Of a stretch of 64,000 nt of DNA, positions 34,234 through 46,100 are shown piece after piece. The DNA is taken from the NCBI GenBank assembly GCA_008711295.1, contig VUYV01000008.1, forward strand, positions 272,870 to 336,869, given 5' to 3'. Source of the DNA: Anarhynchus alexandrinus. Lineage: Eukaryota; Chordata; Aves; Charadriiformes; Charadriidae. The translations under genes were made by a program, and so were the position numbers. How positions within the stretch are numbered: the stretch's first letter is position 1; every line of letters starts with the position of its first letter. Under the pieces are notes generated by a model. It was not told the origin of the DNA, made no database searches, and saw only the letters and a list, made by a program, of their open reading frames with translations.

Positions 34234-37200
34234 CCCTCCCAGGCAGCAGGATGACGCTGTGGAACGGCTCCTTACCCTTCTACCCCGGCGCCAATGCATG
34301 CTTCCCCTTTGACACCAGCTGGGCCATCATCATCTCCGTCTTCCTCTCCTTGTTGGCCACATTCATCATAATCCTGCCAGGGATCCGGGGCAGGGGGGTA
34401 AGTGGAGGGGCAGGTGGACCTCAGCCCTATGGTCCCTGCCCTGTGCATCCTACATGCTTCCTCCTTCCTGGCCTCGAAAACAGATTTGCAGAGCAAACAT
34501 GCCCACAGGTTCATGGCCAGGGCTCTGGGATCTCTAGCAAGCTATGGGGGTGAGCTCCAGCCCAACCCAGCATGTACCCCCCTGCTGGAGACACCAAACT
34601 CCACAATCCCAAATTTACCAGGCACCCAGATCTGAGCTTGGCTGGATTTCACTGTGTGCAAGCCCGAGTGATTTCGCAGGAATGAAAAAACAGGGTGAGG
34701 CTCAAAGGCCTCACTCCACCTTCCCCAAAACCCCAATAAAAGAAGGAGGTGTGCGCTGTGCACGCCCCATCACTGCTCGTGGAGCTCTGCGCGGCCAACA
34801 GACCCCGCTGGGAGCCCACTGCTCCCACTCCACACGCATGTTGTGCGCTTGGCTTTGCAGCAGGGCTGGCCGAGAGCCGTCTCCCCTTCCCCCAGGGGAC
34901 ACACTGTGAACCCCCGGCTGCTGATTTTGCCTCCAGCTGTGGCCAGCTGCCAACAAGCCCAAACATGTGAGTTTTGGATAAGTGTGGAAATCCCAGCTCA
35001 GGACTATTAAAGCAAGTGTCTCCACCCTCCTTCCTGGAAACGGGACATCATGGCTTTCCTGAATGGGCTGTTTTGGCTTTCTTGCTCTGCCCGGATCTCC
35101 CTGCTGCTCCCCACCCCACTCCAACGCAGCGATGCCCCAGCCATGTGTCCCCCCTGTGCCACCCGCCTGCAGAGCCTGTGGGATGACTCCGCAGGGGAGG
35201 GACAGGCCCGTTTCTCACTGGCTGGCATTTCTAAATGTCGTGCTTAGTGCTAAGGTCCCCATGGCAAAATCTGACTGACACCTGTCCTCCCTCTCTGCTC
35301 ACCCCTCGCAGTGACTCTTCTGGTTCCTGCGGGTGGTGATGGGCCTCTTCGTGGGAGCAGTGGTCCTCAGTGAGTACCAGGGTCCTGGGGGAGAAGCTCA
35401 AGGATGCCCAAGACACAGAGGATGGAGGAGCAAGATGAGGGAGAGTGAGCAGAGCAGCCAAGTGCCAAGTCAAGGCCTCAGGATGAGTTTATGGGGAAGG
35501 CCAACAGCCGTCTGTGTCTGGGACATGGCTCCAGCAAGTGGTGGGAGGTCCAAGCACCCATCTGTCTCCTCACCGAAAGCTGGCAGTCATATATGCAGAG
35601 CACCTGCAGGGCAGACACCGAAAGCCCACCGCCAACTGCCAGGGGACCCAGACAAATTGGGTCTTAGACAAGGACGGTGCTTAGACAAGGACAGTGCCCA
35701 CACATCAGTCCCATTGCCTCTAGGGCTAGGGATTGTGCTTGGTCTGGGGAGAAACCAACCCAAGTGGGGCCCTCAGGGTCATGGGTCAGGGTTGATATTG
35801 GGGAAGGAGACACAAAGCTTCTGCTCCTTGGGGCTCACAACCCAGGCCTTGCCCTTGGGATGGGGTAGATGATGCTCAGGCCATGGTGGCCACCATGGCA
35901 GGTGCTTCCAGCACTAGATGTCTTGCCACCAGGCCATGATTAATCTTTGACATCTTCACAGCCATACAGTTCACCAGGGACTGGGAGACTGGCTGGGTGA
36001 CAGCAAACACCTCCTACAAATCCTTCAGCCGTGCCCTGGTGAACGCAGACATTGGGCTGCACATTGGCCTGGTGGGAGTGAACGTCACACTGGTGGGTGA
36101 GTGCATATCACAACAGGAGGGGATCGGTGCAAGTCTGGCAGCCGTGCACCTGGGTACTAGGGCTGTGGGCCCTCAAGCCCCCATGCCAGGAAATCTTGGA
36201 GCTGCCTCCAAGGCTGAGACAGGCCCTTAGTCTTCATCATTTGTCAGGAAACCCAGTGAATCAGGTCAATGAGACCATCAACTACAATGAGCACTTTGCC
36301 TGGAGCTTCGACGCAGACTACGACCACAGCTATGGTGAAGGCCTGGAGAAGGGACTGCCCAGCCCCATCCTCTATGTGGCAGAGAAATTCACCACGCAAA
36401 GCCCCTGCAGTGTGCACAAGCAGTACCGCATCTCTGGCCACTACGCGTCCCTCACACTGTGGTAAGTTAGAGCAAGAGGTCTGCCCTATCTCTGCTCAGT
36501 GAGGGGGTGGAAAGAACCAGGTAGAGCAGAAGGAGCTTGATGGAGCCACCCTCTTCCCTGTAAGGATATGCCAAAGCCTTGGCTGGTCTCTGGCACCCGC
36601 CCTTCTGCAGAACCAAGGATGTTCATGTTTCCTGGCCTGCCCATCTCCTCAGACCCCTCTTCTGTGTGCTCTGCCCTGATATGAAAAAATGCAGTTGGAG
36701 AAAAGTTATTCTTCGTTTAAAGGAAAGCAGATGCAACTGTGTGGGGCTTATGGTGCAAGGTCCTCTCCCAAGCAAGATGTGGGGCCCCTATAAGACCAGC
36801 TGTGGGGGGGTTCCTCTTGCATGCTCTTGAGGGCATGAGACCTGCTTGGCGGGGAGCAGGAAGGACCATCAAGAGAGTGCTTAGAGGCTGTCTTTTGATG
36901 TAAAGCTGAGAGCCCATGCGTGTGTTGAGATCGTGGAGTCTCAGAGCATCCCCATGTGTCTCAGAGGTTGTGGGAAATGCGCTGCAGGAAAGAGTGAGCC
37001 TTGCAACTCCTCCTATGGATGTCGACTCCAGCCCCCTGCCCACATTTCCTTTTTTATTTTCAGGAAAAATAAATAGCCCTGGCCAAACCTTCCTGCTATT
37101 GAGAAGGAGTATTTCAAGGCAGGGATGTTGATGTAAACTTATATTTCGTTGCTATTCTTGGAATCAGAACAGTTTGTTAGGCTCACCTCCCCAGCGAGCT

Positions 37201-38990
37201 AAACCCAAACCGCACACACAAGGCAGGGCTGGCAGCTGGGTTCACTCCAGGTGCTGAATCAGATGTGGGCACAGCTCGTTGTGCAGTTTTCCAAACAAAG
37301 GTCTCCCTTGTTGCCATTCTCTCTTTGAACAGGTGGGAACTGCCTGGGGGCAGCCAGTTGTGGAGCACCACAAGAGTCAGAGAAAGAGTTAATTTGGAGG
37401 GACCTCCAGAGGTTTCTTCTCCAGTCCCCTGCCCAGAGCAGGGTTGACATCAAAGCTATATCAAGGTGCTTGGAGCTTCATGAAGTTCAACACTGAATGT
37501 CCCCAGGTGTGGAGAACCCTCTCCACCACTGCAGGACCTGTCCCACAGCTCCACCATTCATGCAGTTACAGAATTGTTTGAGTTGGAAGGGCCCTCCTTA
37601 TCTTAGCCTGTCCAGCCCACCTGCTCAAGCAAGGCCAGGTAGAACAGATTGCCCAGGGCTGTATCTCTCCATTGGGATGTGGAGAGGAGACCCTGAGAAG
37701 AGGATCCAAGCATGACACTTTCTGCTCAGTTTTGTGATCCTTTCACAGGATGGCCTTTTGCACATGGCTCATTTCCATCCTGTTGTTCTCCATGCCCATC
37801 CTGCTCTATGGTGGCTACATGCTCCTGCTCACCGCTGCGCTGATGCTCTTCTCACTGCTCTTCTTTTTCACTGCGAGGAACACCCTGAAGTGCCCCATCC
37901 AGTTTGGCCCAGCTTCCTTGAAAACAGACTATGGTGGATCCTTTTGGCTGACATTAGCAACAGGTGAGTGCTCCACTTGCTCCTGGGGCTTTTGTTCTCC
38001 ATCCTTGCAGCGATGACTCTCAGTGATGCCCCAACAGCACCTCACCCCTTCTGTCTCCATGGCTGGTCACAGAAAATGGTTGGGTTTTTTTAAACGGCAT
38101 ACAAAAATTTAGGATAGCATCACCGAGACTGGGGGCAAAAGGAGCTGAGCAGCCAGGAGATCTGAGTGGCCAAAGTTATCTGAGTGGAGGTGTGCCCAGA
38201 GGAGTGCCATGAAAGTCATGAATTGCAGTGTCAGGGAAATACCTGGCCTGGAAGGACCCTTAGGAGTCTCTCCCAGCCCTTGCCCAGAGCAGGGCTAATA
38301 TCAAAGCCACATCAGCCTTGATGGTGGATGCCCCCATGGCTAGAGATCCCCTCTGCCTTTCAGGACCTGCCCCACAGCTGTCCCACTCATGGGCAGCAAT
38401 TATTTCCTTTTATCAAACCAGAATTTCCCATGTTACAACTGTGCACCTCTGAAAAGAGACTGGCTCTTTTTCAGTAGTAGAAGATGGCAATGAAGTCCCC
38501 CTGAAGACTCCTCTTTTTCAGGCTAAACAAGCCCAGCTCCTCCAGCCTTTCCCCACATGTGGTGGGCTCCAGCCCCAACTCTCTTGGCCATCTGCCCCAG
38601 TTCATTGACTTCTCTTTTGTACTGGGGAGCCCAAACTGACAGCAGAGTCCAGATATGGAGAGGGAAACACCACCTCCTGTGTGATGCCACGTGCCCTTGG
38701 CCTCCAACCAGCTATGGATGGGACTGGGACGCAGCAGGGAGGAGGTCCTAACACGTATCCCCACGCTGTGTGTTGCAGGGCTGCTGTGCCTGCTGCTGGG
38801 TCTGGGTGTCATCACCCTGAACTCCATGCAGCCAGAGAAGCTGAAGCTTGTCTTTAACCTGGATGAGGGAAAGGGAGAAGAGGAGGTGTGGGACAAGTCC
38901 TACCTGGCAGCTGAGCCCAGCTCCTCTGTGCAGGATGCACTGATGGTCCCTCTGGGCGAGCTTTGCGAGGTGACAGCCACCCAGCTGTAA
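34234..38990 (+). CDS. DUOXA2: Dual oxidase maturation factor 2, with in-frame TGA at exon 2
   Basis: Six coding exons: 34251-34397 (5' leader from 34234), 35312-35369, 35962-36096, 36248-36461, 37749-37963 and 38779-38990. Their lengths up to exon 5 (147, 58, 135, 214, 215) equal those of DUOXA1, and every junction is consensus. The product is a multi-pass ER membrane protein that lets DUOX2 fold and leave the ER. Exon 1 gives MTLWNGSLPFYPG and a membrane segment ending LPGIRGRG; exons 3-4 form the glycosylated loop (NTSYKSF, NVTL, NETINYNEHFAW); exons 5-6 carry the remaining membrane segments. Odd point: exon 2 begins TGA CTC TTC TGG where DUOXA1 has AGG CTG TAC TGG (Arg-Leu-Tyr-Trp), so the frame stops after 49 codons. 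Everything downstream is open. It is either a recent pseudogene or a single-base error. It is named DUOXA2 by position opposite the DUOX2 remnant. Confidence 0.9.
35312..35314 (+). other. Premature TGA at start of DUOXA2 exon 2
   Basis: Exon 1 can only end at the GT of ggg|gtaagt (34398), giving phase 0, and the acceptor ctcgcag places TGA as the next codon. The DUOXA1 paralogue has an arginine codon here, and mammalian family members also have arginine. A CGA to TGA change would explain it. No other acceptor nearby restores the frame. Confidence 0.88.
37382..37560 (-). mobile_element. Old CR1 LINE fragment in DUOXA2 intron 4
   Basis: Reversed CR1 landmarks: tttggagggacctccagagg, cagtcccctgcccagagcag, ccaggtgtggagaaccctct and caggacctgtcccacagctc. 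Diverged, with no open frame. Confidence 0.65.
37562..37705 (-). mobile_element. Second old CR1 LINE fragment, DUOXA2 intron 4
   Basis: Restarts with the CR1 3' end (cagaattgtttgagttggaa, gggccctccttatctt), then cacctgctcaagcaaggcca and attgcccagggctgt. It lies directly next to the previous fragment, so this is a separate insertion in the same orientation. It ends 40 bases before exon 5. Confidence 0.62.
38225..38680 (-). mobile_element. CR1 LINE fragment in DUOXA2 intron 5
   Basis: Reversed CR1: cctggcctggaaggaccctt, ttgcccagagcagggctaat, caggacctgccccacagctg. The minus strand then reads ERLEELGLFSLKKRSLQGDF, the ORF2 C-terminus. It ends about 100 bases before exon 6. Confidence 0.8.
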
Positions 38991-39164
38991 GGCACCAGTG
39001 GGAGGTAGGGCAAAGCCCAAGGACACCCCTCCTGAATTCATGCTACGGTCCAACCCCACCAGGAGCCCTGGTGGGAAGAGACACGACAAGAGCTGGGTGA
39101 TGAGAATGTCCAAGTCTGGAAAGGTGTCTCAAATACAACAGTTTGCCCTCTTTTTTTCTGTCTT

Positions 39165-39182
39165 CCCCCCCCCCCCCCCCCC
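39165..39182. repeat. Poly-C run of 18 bases
   Basis: An uninterrupted run of 18 C between a T-rich stretch and gcatag, 175 bases after the DUOXA2 stop codon and therefore in its 3' UTR if that is transcribed. The exact length is likely to be unreliable in any read-based assembly. Confidence 0.9.
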
Positions 39183-40163
39183 GCATAGTTTTACTCACCA
39201 GCAGCTGGAAGAGCTTTCGGGGTGAGGAGAATCCATGCCCTGGCTGTCCAGTTACAGGCACTGGGCTATTGCCCTTCCCCTTGGTCCATCCCAAACAAAC
39301 CCTAAGAGTCCTAAGATACAGAGACTAAACTAGAGCAAACTGGAGAGAAACCAAATATATGCAGATGCATAGATATGAACCAGAGGAGAAGCAGAGCCCC
39401 CGCAACAGCACCCCCACCCTGAAGACCCCAAGAAGCCCCCTCTACCCAGAGATACTCTTTCCATCAGCAGTCAGGAAGATCAAGTGGAGCTGTGCTCACC
39501 AGGATGCCTTGTATCCAGCACCTCCTCTTGGTCTGGTGTGAAGAGCAGGTTGGCAAGGACACCCACGATTTATTAGGATGCTTGAAGTACCAGACCTTGG
39601 AGGCCTGCTGGATTTCAGACCCATCCTGACACCCTACAGCTCAAGTTTGATGTAACTCTGAGATGTGCTGGGCTGTACCTTGGGCTGGAAAGGGCACAGT
39701 CAGGGAGTTGGTTGGTTGGCTCCTGCTTCTTATGCTTATAAACACCCCAAACCACAGCCACCAGCCTGTGAGTTATGGGTGCTCTCGCAGCCCTCTGAAA
39801 GGAAGACAAAACGTTTCGGTGGGAGGGAAGGAAAGGAGGAGATGGGAATGGACATGCTACAGGAGAGCGGCTGTGATCAATGAGCAAGAGGTGAGCATTA
39901 CACCCCATCTGGGAGACTTGGTTTCCTCTTGCTCAGCCGTGGAAATACGCGTGTCGTGGGGCACGCGACACTGAAATCCTGCACAGCCAAGGTGGATGTG
40001 GCCGCCCACTCCTGGCTGCTGACAGCTAGCAAGTTCCTTCTTGCCCACGCAGGGAGGGGAGCACATTTCAGGTTTGCACCCCTTTAACTCTGTGCAGGTT
40101 TTGTAATGTGGTTTGGTTTTGTTTTTTTTCTGATTCATGCTCACTTATTCTCCCCTCTATCTC

Positions 40164-40169
40164 AATAAA
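40164..40169 (+). terminator. Probable DUOXA2 polyadenylation signal
   Basis: AATAAA 1.17 kb after the DUOXA2 stop codon, after a T-rich stretch and followed by a T-rich tctttctcttgtc block. It is the first good plus-strand signal after exon 6. Confidence 0.5.
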
Positions 40170-42036
40170 ATAAGTTGGACCTGGTCTTTCTCTTGTCTAT
40201 TAATAGAGGTGTCCCTCTGAGGGCTGGCAGGCTGGGGATGCTCTGTTGCTGTGACATGGCAGCCACCAGGAAGGGAAGAAGGCAAAGACAGAGCCCTTTT
40301 GTGGCCCCATATGGGGCATCTGACCACAGCTAGTCAGCACAGGGCAATAAAGGCAAGTCAACATGCAGTAAATAGGGTATCGGAGGTTTGATGGGAGCAA
40401 TTCCCCGCCTAGCAGAGAGGTTTGCAGAGGGACCACCATGGGGCAGGCCCTCTGGGGAGGGAGTGCTCAGACATGGCATCCTGTCCCATCCCACTTTGGA
40501 TGGAAGAGTCTTCAATGAGGACCTAGAGGACCCATCAGGCACTTTAAAATAGGTTGGGCTTTGGGGAGACCTCAGCCAGGATGTTCCCAACAGCATCTAC
40601 CAGGAGATGCTTTGGCCTACAGATGGACTAGATCCAAGGTGCAACAAGCCCCTTTTATTTATTGAATTGAAATTCAGCCCTCACAAAGCTCTGCCTTTCC
40701 CTGGCGTGTTCCCCCTTGCAGCCCAGCCCGGAGGGCAGGGGAGCAGGAAGCTCAGCTGCTTGCTAGATGGCATGGTGGCTGCATGCCCTGGTGCAATGAG
40801 TGCCTCCAGGTATGGGGACCACGGTCCTTGCTGAGCCCCAGGCTGTGCTCCCTGAGACGCTTACGGTGTTTGCTCCATTGCTGGCACTGGCTCTCTGGTT
40901 AGACGCCAGATTCCCTGGACAGTGCAGGGCCAGAAGCAGCCTGGGCTGAGAGCCAGGGATTTAATGGCAATTATTTTATGTTTTGTTGTCCAAGAATGGC
41001 TCAGTCCAGCCAGGAAACTGAGCTGGGAGCTGTGGTGGACAGGTAGGACCTGCACATAGGAGGTAGGACCTGCAGCAGCACAACCTGAGGGCCATACAGC
41101 CACAGCTCTTATTGTGCATGTGAAGAAGTCACTATGACTACATGTAGTGAGGCAAAATCATCATCCCTGAGCAATGGCCCTCGTGTATGCACCTCCCTGT
41201 GGTGGCAAGGGAAGAAGTCTCCTTGCAGGTGGCTGGCCCCTGTGCCACAGCTAGTCCCTGCTGTCCTGACGCCTTGCTCTGCATGAGACACAATGTGTGA
41301 GGGGGTGTCTGCATCCCCCATCACGTCATTGCCACTGCTCAGTTCACCCCATGCAAGGTCTGCTGCAGAAGTCCCGGCCATCCTGTGTTTGCTAAGAAGC
41401 GGGCAAGACACACAGAGATCTGGTGTCTCTGTGCTTCAAACAGATCGAATTCTGTTTATGTTTTGTTAATTTGGGTTCATGCCCCTGCATGTCTGATGCA
41501 ACAGGCCAAATCTTTTCTTCTGGCAAGGATGCTATTGGGAGGCAATCATGCAGGAGATGAAGCTGGAGGGTGCCAGATGTGGTGGCAGAAAGGATGGGAA
41601 ACCCCCCACTCTCCTGTGCTTTCAGGACACAGGATCTGTCCCACACCAGCACCAATAACTTGTGGTTGGTTGTAGCATCTTCCCATGATGCCTCCGGACC
41701 TGACACGTCTGGATGCTAGAAAGGCAGGAGAAAGGATCCTCCTTTTCCTGAGGGAGTTTTGTTGGTTTAATCTTATGGCTGTTGTCCTGCCGCTCGGCTA
41801 GTTAAAGTACTTTTGACGCTCTTCTACATTCCTACAGCATGCTACTCCCCACAACAAGAGTTTCTCAATGGCTTACCTTGACATGTGCCAGGGAACCTTC
41901 TCTTTCCTTGGAAGTAGCTACCCCCATGGGAAGGATGATGCTGCTGGGGACTCACAAGCTGTTGCCTGCAGATATGCCTCTCTTAAGAAACCAGCCCCTC
42001 CTGAATGCCCAACATGTTTCAAAGGAGTAGGTTTTT

Positions 42037-42050
42037 AATAAAGTTTTATT
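42037..42050. terminator. Overlapping polyadenylation signals on both strands
   Basis: AATAAA on the plus strand (42037-42042) and AATAAA on the minus strand (42050-42045) lie two bases apart. The minus-strand signal is 1.05 kb after the DUOXA1 stop codon and is the likely DUOXA1 3' end. The plus-strand signal could serve long DUOXA2 transcripts from the convergent side. Confidence 0.6.
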
Positions 42051-43104
42051 GAAAATAGTAATAACAGATCACATCAGTGCAACACAAATATCACATGAAA
42101 GAAATAAGTAACTTAACAGCAAGGCTCTGTTCTCAGAAAGAAAAGAGCCAAAATACTGAAATTACGTCCTTTACAATTATTTAGACCGAGGCTGCCCAAG
42201 TCCCCAGCATTCTGATATGGTGATCTCATGCCTGCCCATGGAGACTTCATCGGACCAGTGGGTTTGGTGTCAGAGCCCATCTTCTGTTTGTAATAACACA
42301 ACTTGATGCACTTCATTTCTCATCTTGGCCGGGTCTGTCTCCTGGCCTTGGGCTCGCACTTCATGGTGAGCCCAGCCTGCTCCAATGTGCTCCAGCTGGA
42401 TGGGGGTAACTTCATTCTTCTCTCTCCTTCCTTTCTTGTGGCACCTTTTTGGCCCACGCTGGGCTACAAGTCTTATCTAACATGGCTCAATTTTGAAAGT
42501 GAAAATAATCACATCACGACATCCCTCCCAGCAAACTCCTTCGTACATTTGCTCAGTCTTTATTTCTGGAGCAGCTTTTTTTACTCCAGCTCATGCAGCA
42601 TCCAGCCTGATGGAGTCTGGGTCTGTGCCTGGCTTTCTGAGGTACACCTAAAGATCTACACTAAACATCAGTGCTTGGGAAAGAAATGAGCAGGTTTAAT
42701 CACTGGCTTTTGGAGTCACGGGTGCTCCCCGTGAGAAATCAGCTTCTGGTGGGGGAATTGGCCATTGGAGACTCACTGCACCAAGCTGTGCCAGGGCATG
42801 GAGCAGGAAAGGCATTTCTCCTGGGACAGAGATCCCCAGGTGAGTGTGCAGCTCAAGCCACTGGAGCTGCAATCTGCTCTGATTGCAGCCTGACGGCTAT
42901 CTGCAAAGCCTGCCCTTTTCCAGAGGGCACGGTCGAGGAGATACAGTGTGCAAAGGTTCTTCTCAGGAAGTACCCATCCCAGCGTGGACTCGTGCGCTCT
43001 TCAAAGGCAGTTGGATGGGGAAATGGGTCTCTGGGGACATGAAGGAGGGTTTGTGCTCTGCCCTTTTGGGCCTTCTTCAGGGAAGGAGTGGGAAAAACTT
43101 TCTT

Positions 43105-46100
43105 CTAGATGCTGTTGGGGTTGAGTTTGGAGGGCTGAGGAAGGCACAGTCCTTTGTTCAGAAAATGAGAGTTGACGTACACTTCAGTCATTTCCTGGTA
43201 CTCCTCTGTGTTGTCCTCACGGAGATCAAAGAAAGTTTTCAGTAGGTCCAAGTTGAAGTAGTGCAGGGCGACAACGGTGATCCCAGCCACAAAACAGAGC
43301 AAGCCTGGAAGACAACATACTCTCTGAGAGCATCCCTGTAAACACCATCATGCTCCCCACCCCACACCCCTCCTCTGACGGCTCCCTCCCAGGGGACAAT
43401 GCCTTCTCCTACGGAAGATGGCCTTCTACTATATGGGGTGGCTTCAGCTGCTGTGCTGAGCATCTTAAGACCCAGGCATGGGTCTTAAAACCCAGGCACG
43501 TGATCCTCATCTCCTTGTGTTACTGCACCTCAGGGACCAAAATCCCTCCACCACCCTTGAGGTGGGGATGGTATTCCCCCTCTGCCAGCCCCCTCCACAT
43601 CTCTGCCAGGATCTGCTTTGCCAAGGCAAAGGCTGGGCCTCTGGCGGGATGCACTGCCCAAGCTCTCTCACATCCATTTCTGGGGAGGGAAAGCACTGGG
43701 ACTCTTGCACACCCAGAGGGACAAGGTGGTCTGCCCTGATGTATCTTGGTGTCCTTACCAATCGCAAGTGTGAGCCAGAAAGATCCCCCATAGCCTATGT
43801 GCAGGGTTGCAGTCCCAAACTGGATCGGGCATATCAGGGAGTTCCTCACAGTGGAGAACGAGAGCAACGAAAAGATCATGAAGGCCCCTGTGACCAGGAG
43901 CATGTAGCCTCCATAAACTAGGACAGGCATGGAGAAGAGCATGTTGGAGATGAGCCAAGTGCAAAAGGCCACCCTGAAGACAAGAGAAGACCAACGGATG
44001 AGTTGTGCAGGTGCCACAGACTAGGATGCTGTATGTGAGCATATCCATGCAGGAGGAGGGATCTGGCCTCAAGGTTGCATTTTATGAGGCCAAGAAGCTC
44101 TGTGGGCAGGCTGGAGTGACTCTTGGCCTTCCAGGCTGAGCAAGCAGATGTGCAGTGCTCACATTGCTACATCCAGAAGGCAGAAGCCCCGATTTCCTCT
44201 TCACATTGCTCAGCCCACAAGACCATACCAGCCTCAAAGAGGCCACGGCAGCCCACTCAGTGCATCTAGACCATCTCAGCTCCCTGCCCTTCCACGTGTG
44301 GGGCAGTGCAGACCCCAGAGAGCAGCACACAGGTCTGGGATAATTTCAGAAGACGGCATAAGTCATTTGCAGCAGCTCTGGACTTGGATGAAGAGCTGGT
44401 GACAGGGGAAGCCTTCAGCTATGGGCCAGGAGCTCTCGTTCCATGGCATTGCCAGGCCCCTTTCCTAGCTTCTGCATCCCTGCTGTCAAACTCATACCAG
44501 GGGGAACAGCACTGCAGTGGCCCTTGCCCTCCACAAGCCATCGTAGAGGAGACCATCTCCTGACAGCTGTGGACCAGCTCTCCCTCAGCCCAAGTGAGCA
44601 GCAACATGTCGCTGCCCAGCAATGCTGCTGTTGACATTGACCCCACAATAACAGCATCATCAGCTTTTTCTCATCTGGTCCCACTCCCAGACATTAAATA
44701 GCCTCACAGATGAGGATGGGAGAGTTCTGCACATGCCAACGGGCCTCTCTGGGCCACCAAGGACAGCAGCTCCAATTTCCTCCATGGGGATGGACCCCTG
44801 CCATCATCACCACATCATGGCAAGGATCTGCACAACGTTTCTCTCTCCTGTGCCCAGCCTTGGTGGAGTTAACCAGCAGAGAGAACCAGGACCTCCCATC
44901 TGCTTACCCCAAGGTGCCTATAGGGCCACCGGTTTGACCGTGGACCTTGCAGAGGCCCCTCTATGCTTTCCTCCTGGCAGCATGCAATCACCATCCATCT
45001 CAGAGGCCTAGGGACAAGGCAGCAGAGCCTTTCCCACCTCCTTGCATCTGCCCTGCCTACACCAGGAGCAAAAGGCTTACCAGAGAGTGGCCGATGCGTA
45101 GTGGCTGGAGATGCGGTACTGCCTGCTCATGCTGCAGGGGTTTTGCGTGGTGAACTTCTCGGCCACGTAGAGGATGGGTCTGGGCAGCCCCCTCTCCAGC
45201 CCTTCGCTGTAGCTGTGGTCGTAGTCTGCATCGAAGCTCCAGGCAAAGTGCTCATTGTAGTCGATGGTCTCATTGACCTGATTCACTGGATTTCCTGCCA
45301 GAGGGAGAAGACAGAGGTCCTGCTGTGTCCCAGCAGCCTGGGCACTGCCAGCCGGGAGCACAGACACCCGAGGGACAACAGAGTCCCAGGAGCCTCCATG
45401 CAGACCAAGGACACCCACAGAACACTTGGGGACCTCCTGGGGCCATGACCACTCCAGAGCTGCAGATGGGGACATCAGACTCACCCATGAGTGTGACATT
45501 CACCCCTCCCAGGCCAACATGCAGCCCGATGTCCGCGTCCACCAGAGCATGGCTGAAGGACTTGTAGGAGGTGTTTGCCTTCACCCAGCCGGTCTCCCAG
45601 TCCCCCGTGTACTGGACAGCTGCCAGGAAAAGTAAAGCTGGAGTTAAAGAGGGGCTGTTCTCAGGCTTTGCTATGCTCAAGGGGGGGGATCACGGGCGGC
45701 GTTCCCTCCACAGCACTGCAAGGGAGTGTAAGGAGGGCAGGAGATCTGACTCAGCCACCAGGACGTGCCTCAACCAGCTCCCACGCCCTGGCAGAGGCCA
45801 TGTCCTCCCTTCGCTGAGCATCCACTCCCTGGATCCGGGAACGGGGGAGCTCAGATCCCCAAGAACAAACCCCATGACCTGATTCCTCCTTGGGCATCCT
45901 CTCCAGGACTTCCCTGCAAGCTACCCACCACGGCAAGCACCGCAGCCCCCGTGGACAGGGCTTGGAAATGAGCCCGTTCCTCAGCCTCAGGAACACAGGT
46001 GAGTTTCATTCCAAATATTAAGCTCCCTAGATTGCACTGTTAGTGAATAGTGACGATCACTGGCAAACGGAGGCAGTGGAGAGGGGTGGCAAGTGCCGTC

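Noticed and set aside
35312..35314. DUOXA2 TGA read as selenocysteine
   Set aside because: The family has arginine here, no catalytic selenium role is known for it, and I saw no selenocysteine-insertion hairpin in the 3' region. Nonsense mutation or base error is simpler.
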